40,658 nucleotides of DNA. It comes from a virus. The notes beneath the pieces are model-generated. The model did no database searches. It was not told the DNA's origin and saw only the letters and a list, made by a program, of their open reading frames with translations. Below, one piece after another: positions 39,195-40,658 of the stretch (position 1 is its first letter; each line of letters starts with the position of its first letter). Both the position numbers and the translations under genes were made by a program. The stretch is from positions 1-40,658 of the IMG/VR virus record IMGVR_UViG_3300043786_000470; one strand, given 5' to 3'.

Positions 39195-40580
39195 ATGACA
39201 TACGCGGACTATCCAGACACGGCAAAAAATAACGCAAGGCGCGCACTTGACCATAAGAAAAATGGTTCGAATTGTGGAACGCGTGTCGGCTGGTTAAGGG
39301 CAAACCAAATCGCAAACGGCGAAGGCTTGTCGGAAGATACCGTCCAAAGAACTTACAGTTTTCTTTCCCGTGCGGAAACGTATGACCAAGGAAAATACTT
39401 TGATGAAGATGGAAATGAAATTTGTGGTTCAATAATGTACGACGCATGGGGTGGTTCTGCGATGAGGGATTGGGCTGAAGCAAAGTTTAAAAAGATTGAA
39501 AGAGAAAAGGAAAGTAAAGCGATGGCAAAATTTAATATTGATATTTTAGGGGAAATTTCTGAATCTGTTAATTCGTACAATGCAGTACAAAGGGAAATTA
39601 ACAACGCGAAGGGCAAAGAAATTAATTTAGTTATATCTTCTGGAGGTGGCTCAGTTACCGAAGGAATGGCGATAGCTGATTTAATTGCTAATTACCCTGA
39701 GGAAACCACGGCAACAGGAATCGGACTCGTAGCGAGTATTGCAACGGTTGTACTGTTGTCTGCGGATAATGTTAAAATGACTGAGAACGCCTTCATGATG
39801 ATTCACCGACCTTGGAGTTATACGATGGGTAACGCCGACGAACTTGAGGCAACGGCTGAATTGTTAGACAAGATGGAGGCAAAGTTATTGGACATTTATA
39901 CCGCCTCCGTTTATAAGCGCAAAGGGAGACAGAAAGACCTTGAAAACAAGATTACACAAATGATGGCAGCCGAAACATGGTTGACCGCACAGGAAGCATT
40001 AGAGTTTGGTTTCATTGATGAAATTGTAAAAGTTGGCGAAAAAAATATTGATTTATTACCGTTGCAAAATAGCCTAAACAAATTTCTAAATGTACCAGCT
40101 GCATTATTAACCAACAATAAAAAAAATGATGACATGGGTAATTCCATTTTAGAAAAAATCAAATCGCTTTTAAATAATATGGACGATAAAGAAAATATCG
40201 AAAATGTTATGCAAGAAGAAGAGGAGATGAAAAAAGACGAACCAAAGAACGACGAGGTTGGCGATGCCATCCAAATGTTAAAAGACAATGGCTACTTTGT
40301 AATGTCTCCCGAAGAAATGGAGGCAATTCATTCAAAGCAAAAAGAGGAAATGGAATCGATGTACAAGAAGACCGATGAACAAAAGAACTCGATTAATGAA
40401 ATTGAAACAGTTCTGGAAACATTGGGCAAAGAATTAGTAGCCCTTAGGGCACAAGTTAAAAAAGGCGTTGGGCTTCCTTCGGGCGGGACAACGGCTGAAA
40501 AGATTATTGAAACAAAAGCAAAATTGAGTCCCTTTGATTCTTTTGCTTCATTAGTTAAATCTAAAATTTCACAAAGATAA
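39195..40580 (+). CDS. prohead protease (ClpP-type) fused to scaffold
   Basis: 461 aa in three parts. Residues 1-105 are a domain with YPDTAKNNARRALDHKKNGS, GTRVGWLRANQIANGE and YDAWGGSAMRDWA, known from phage head-protease fusions. Residues 112-285 are a ClpP-like serine protease: SSGGGSVTEG oxyanion loop, nucleophile Ser in LVASIATVVL (about residue 181), His in MMIHRPW (about 199), then QEALEFGFIDEIV. Residues 300-461 are acidic coiled coil with a basic end, a scaffold. It would form the prohead core and clear it before packaging. Its final codons form the terminal repeat. Confidence 0.88.
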   Translation: MTYADYPDTAKNNARRALDHKKNGSNCGTRVGWLRANQIANGEGLSEDTVQRTYSFLSRAETYDQGKYFDEDGNEICGSIMYDAWGGSAMRDWAEAKFKKIEREKESKAMAKFNIDILGEISESVNSYNAVQREINNAKGKEINLVISSGGGSVTEGMAIADLIANYPEETTATGIGLVASIATVVLLSADNVKMTENAFMMIHRPWSYTMGNADELEATAELLDKMEAKLLDIYTASVYKRKGRQKDLENKITQMMAAETWLTAQEALEFGFIDEIVKVGEKNIDLLPLQNSLNKFLNVPAALLTNNKKNDDMGNSILEKIKSLLNNMDDKENIENVMQEEEEMKKDEPKNDEVGDAIQMLKDNGYFVMSPEEMEAIHSKQKEEMESMYKKTDEQKNSINEIETVLETLGKELVALRAQVKKGVGLPSGGTTAEKIIETKAKLSPFDSFASLVKSKISQR

Positions 40581-40658
40581 TGGCATTCAATCCAACCGCC
40601 CAGAATGAGAATGGCTTTTTACAATCCAACACTTACGTTGGAAAAAATAGCCTTAATC
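40532..40658. repeat. terminal direct repeat, right copy
   Basis: This is the second copy of the 127-base repeat at 1-127. The gene that starts at 49 also starts at 40580 here and is cut off by the end of the window, so it should be counted once. Confidence 0.95.

Overview
The window is one complete circular-mapping genome of a tailed phage, most likely a siphovirus, that infects a Bacteroidota host. Its first and last 127 bases are identical, so the unique circle is 40,531 bp. Host group is inferred from three things: promoters of the TAnnTTTG type (positions 18506, 18450, 22127), A-rich leaders without Shine-Dalgarno sequences in front of most genes, and AT-rich DNA carrying Bacteroidota-type phage genes (a DUF6712-like connector, fibre modules with IG..P..LDVNG motifs, a Bacteroidota-like holin). 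No integrase, excisionase or recognisable lysogeny repressor was seen, so nothing supports lysogeny.

There are two divergent transcription units that start from a control region at about 18130-18520 and converge near 8740-8817. The minus-strand unit (18130 down to 8817) is the presumed early and replication half. It holds a small zinc-ribbon protein, an HNH/AP2 homing endonuclease, a winged-helix replication initiator with three 22-bp-spaced iterons and an AT-rich tract inside its own gene (probable origin), many small unknown proteins, a possible OB-fold protein, a PD-(D/E)XK nuclease, a membrane-anchored glucosaminidase, a four-helix membrane protein and a RuvC-like resolvase. It is divided by terminator-promoter pairs that reuse one conserved operator/promoter sequence (four copies). 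No DNA polymerase, primase or helicase is present, so elongation is presumably done by the host.

The plus-strand unit runs from 18518 through the contig ends to 8735. It begins with a sugar-related group (TOD1/DUF616-like glycosyltransferase, DegT/StrS aminotransferase, SSB, SAM methyltransferase, two more glycosyltransferase-like proteins) and a ParB-methyltransferase fusion. The terminase follows, then a tail assembly chaperone with a -1 frameshift site, a tail protein fused to a seven-bladed propeller, another glycosyltransferase, tail proteins, the tape measure, a protease-scaffold fusion, the capsid, a possible tail tube, the portal, a connector, a tail fibre, the holin and the amidase endolysin. 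Nearly all plus-strand genes overlap by ATGA or TAATG, which points to translational coupling.

The strongest less-ordinary signals are: (1) a T TTT TTG slippery site joining the chaperone to a 90-codon -1 frame extension whose stop overlaps the next start codon; (2) the iteron origin inside the initiator gene; (3) a leader RNA with two hairpins whose loops are complementary over 7 nt, the second being an intrinsic terminator just before the first gene; (4) a tRNA-Leu(UAA)-like gene with a roughly 75-nt variable region; (5) a four-copy promoter/operator family; and (6) a glycan-modification gene set split between the operon head and the tail module.
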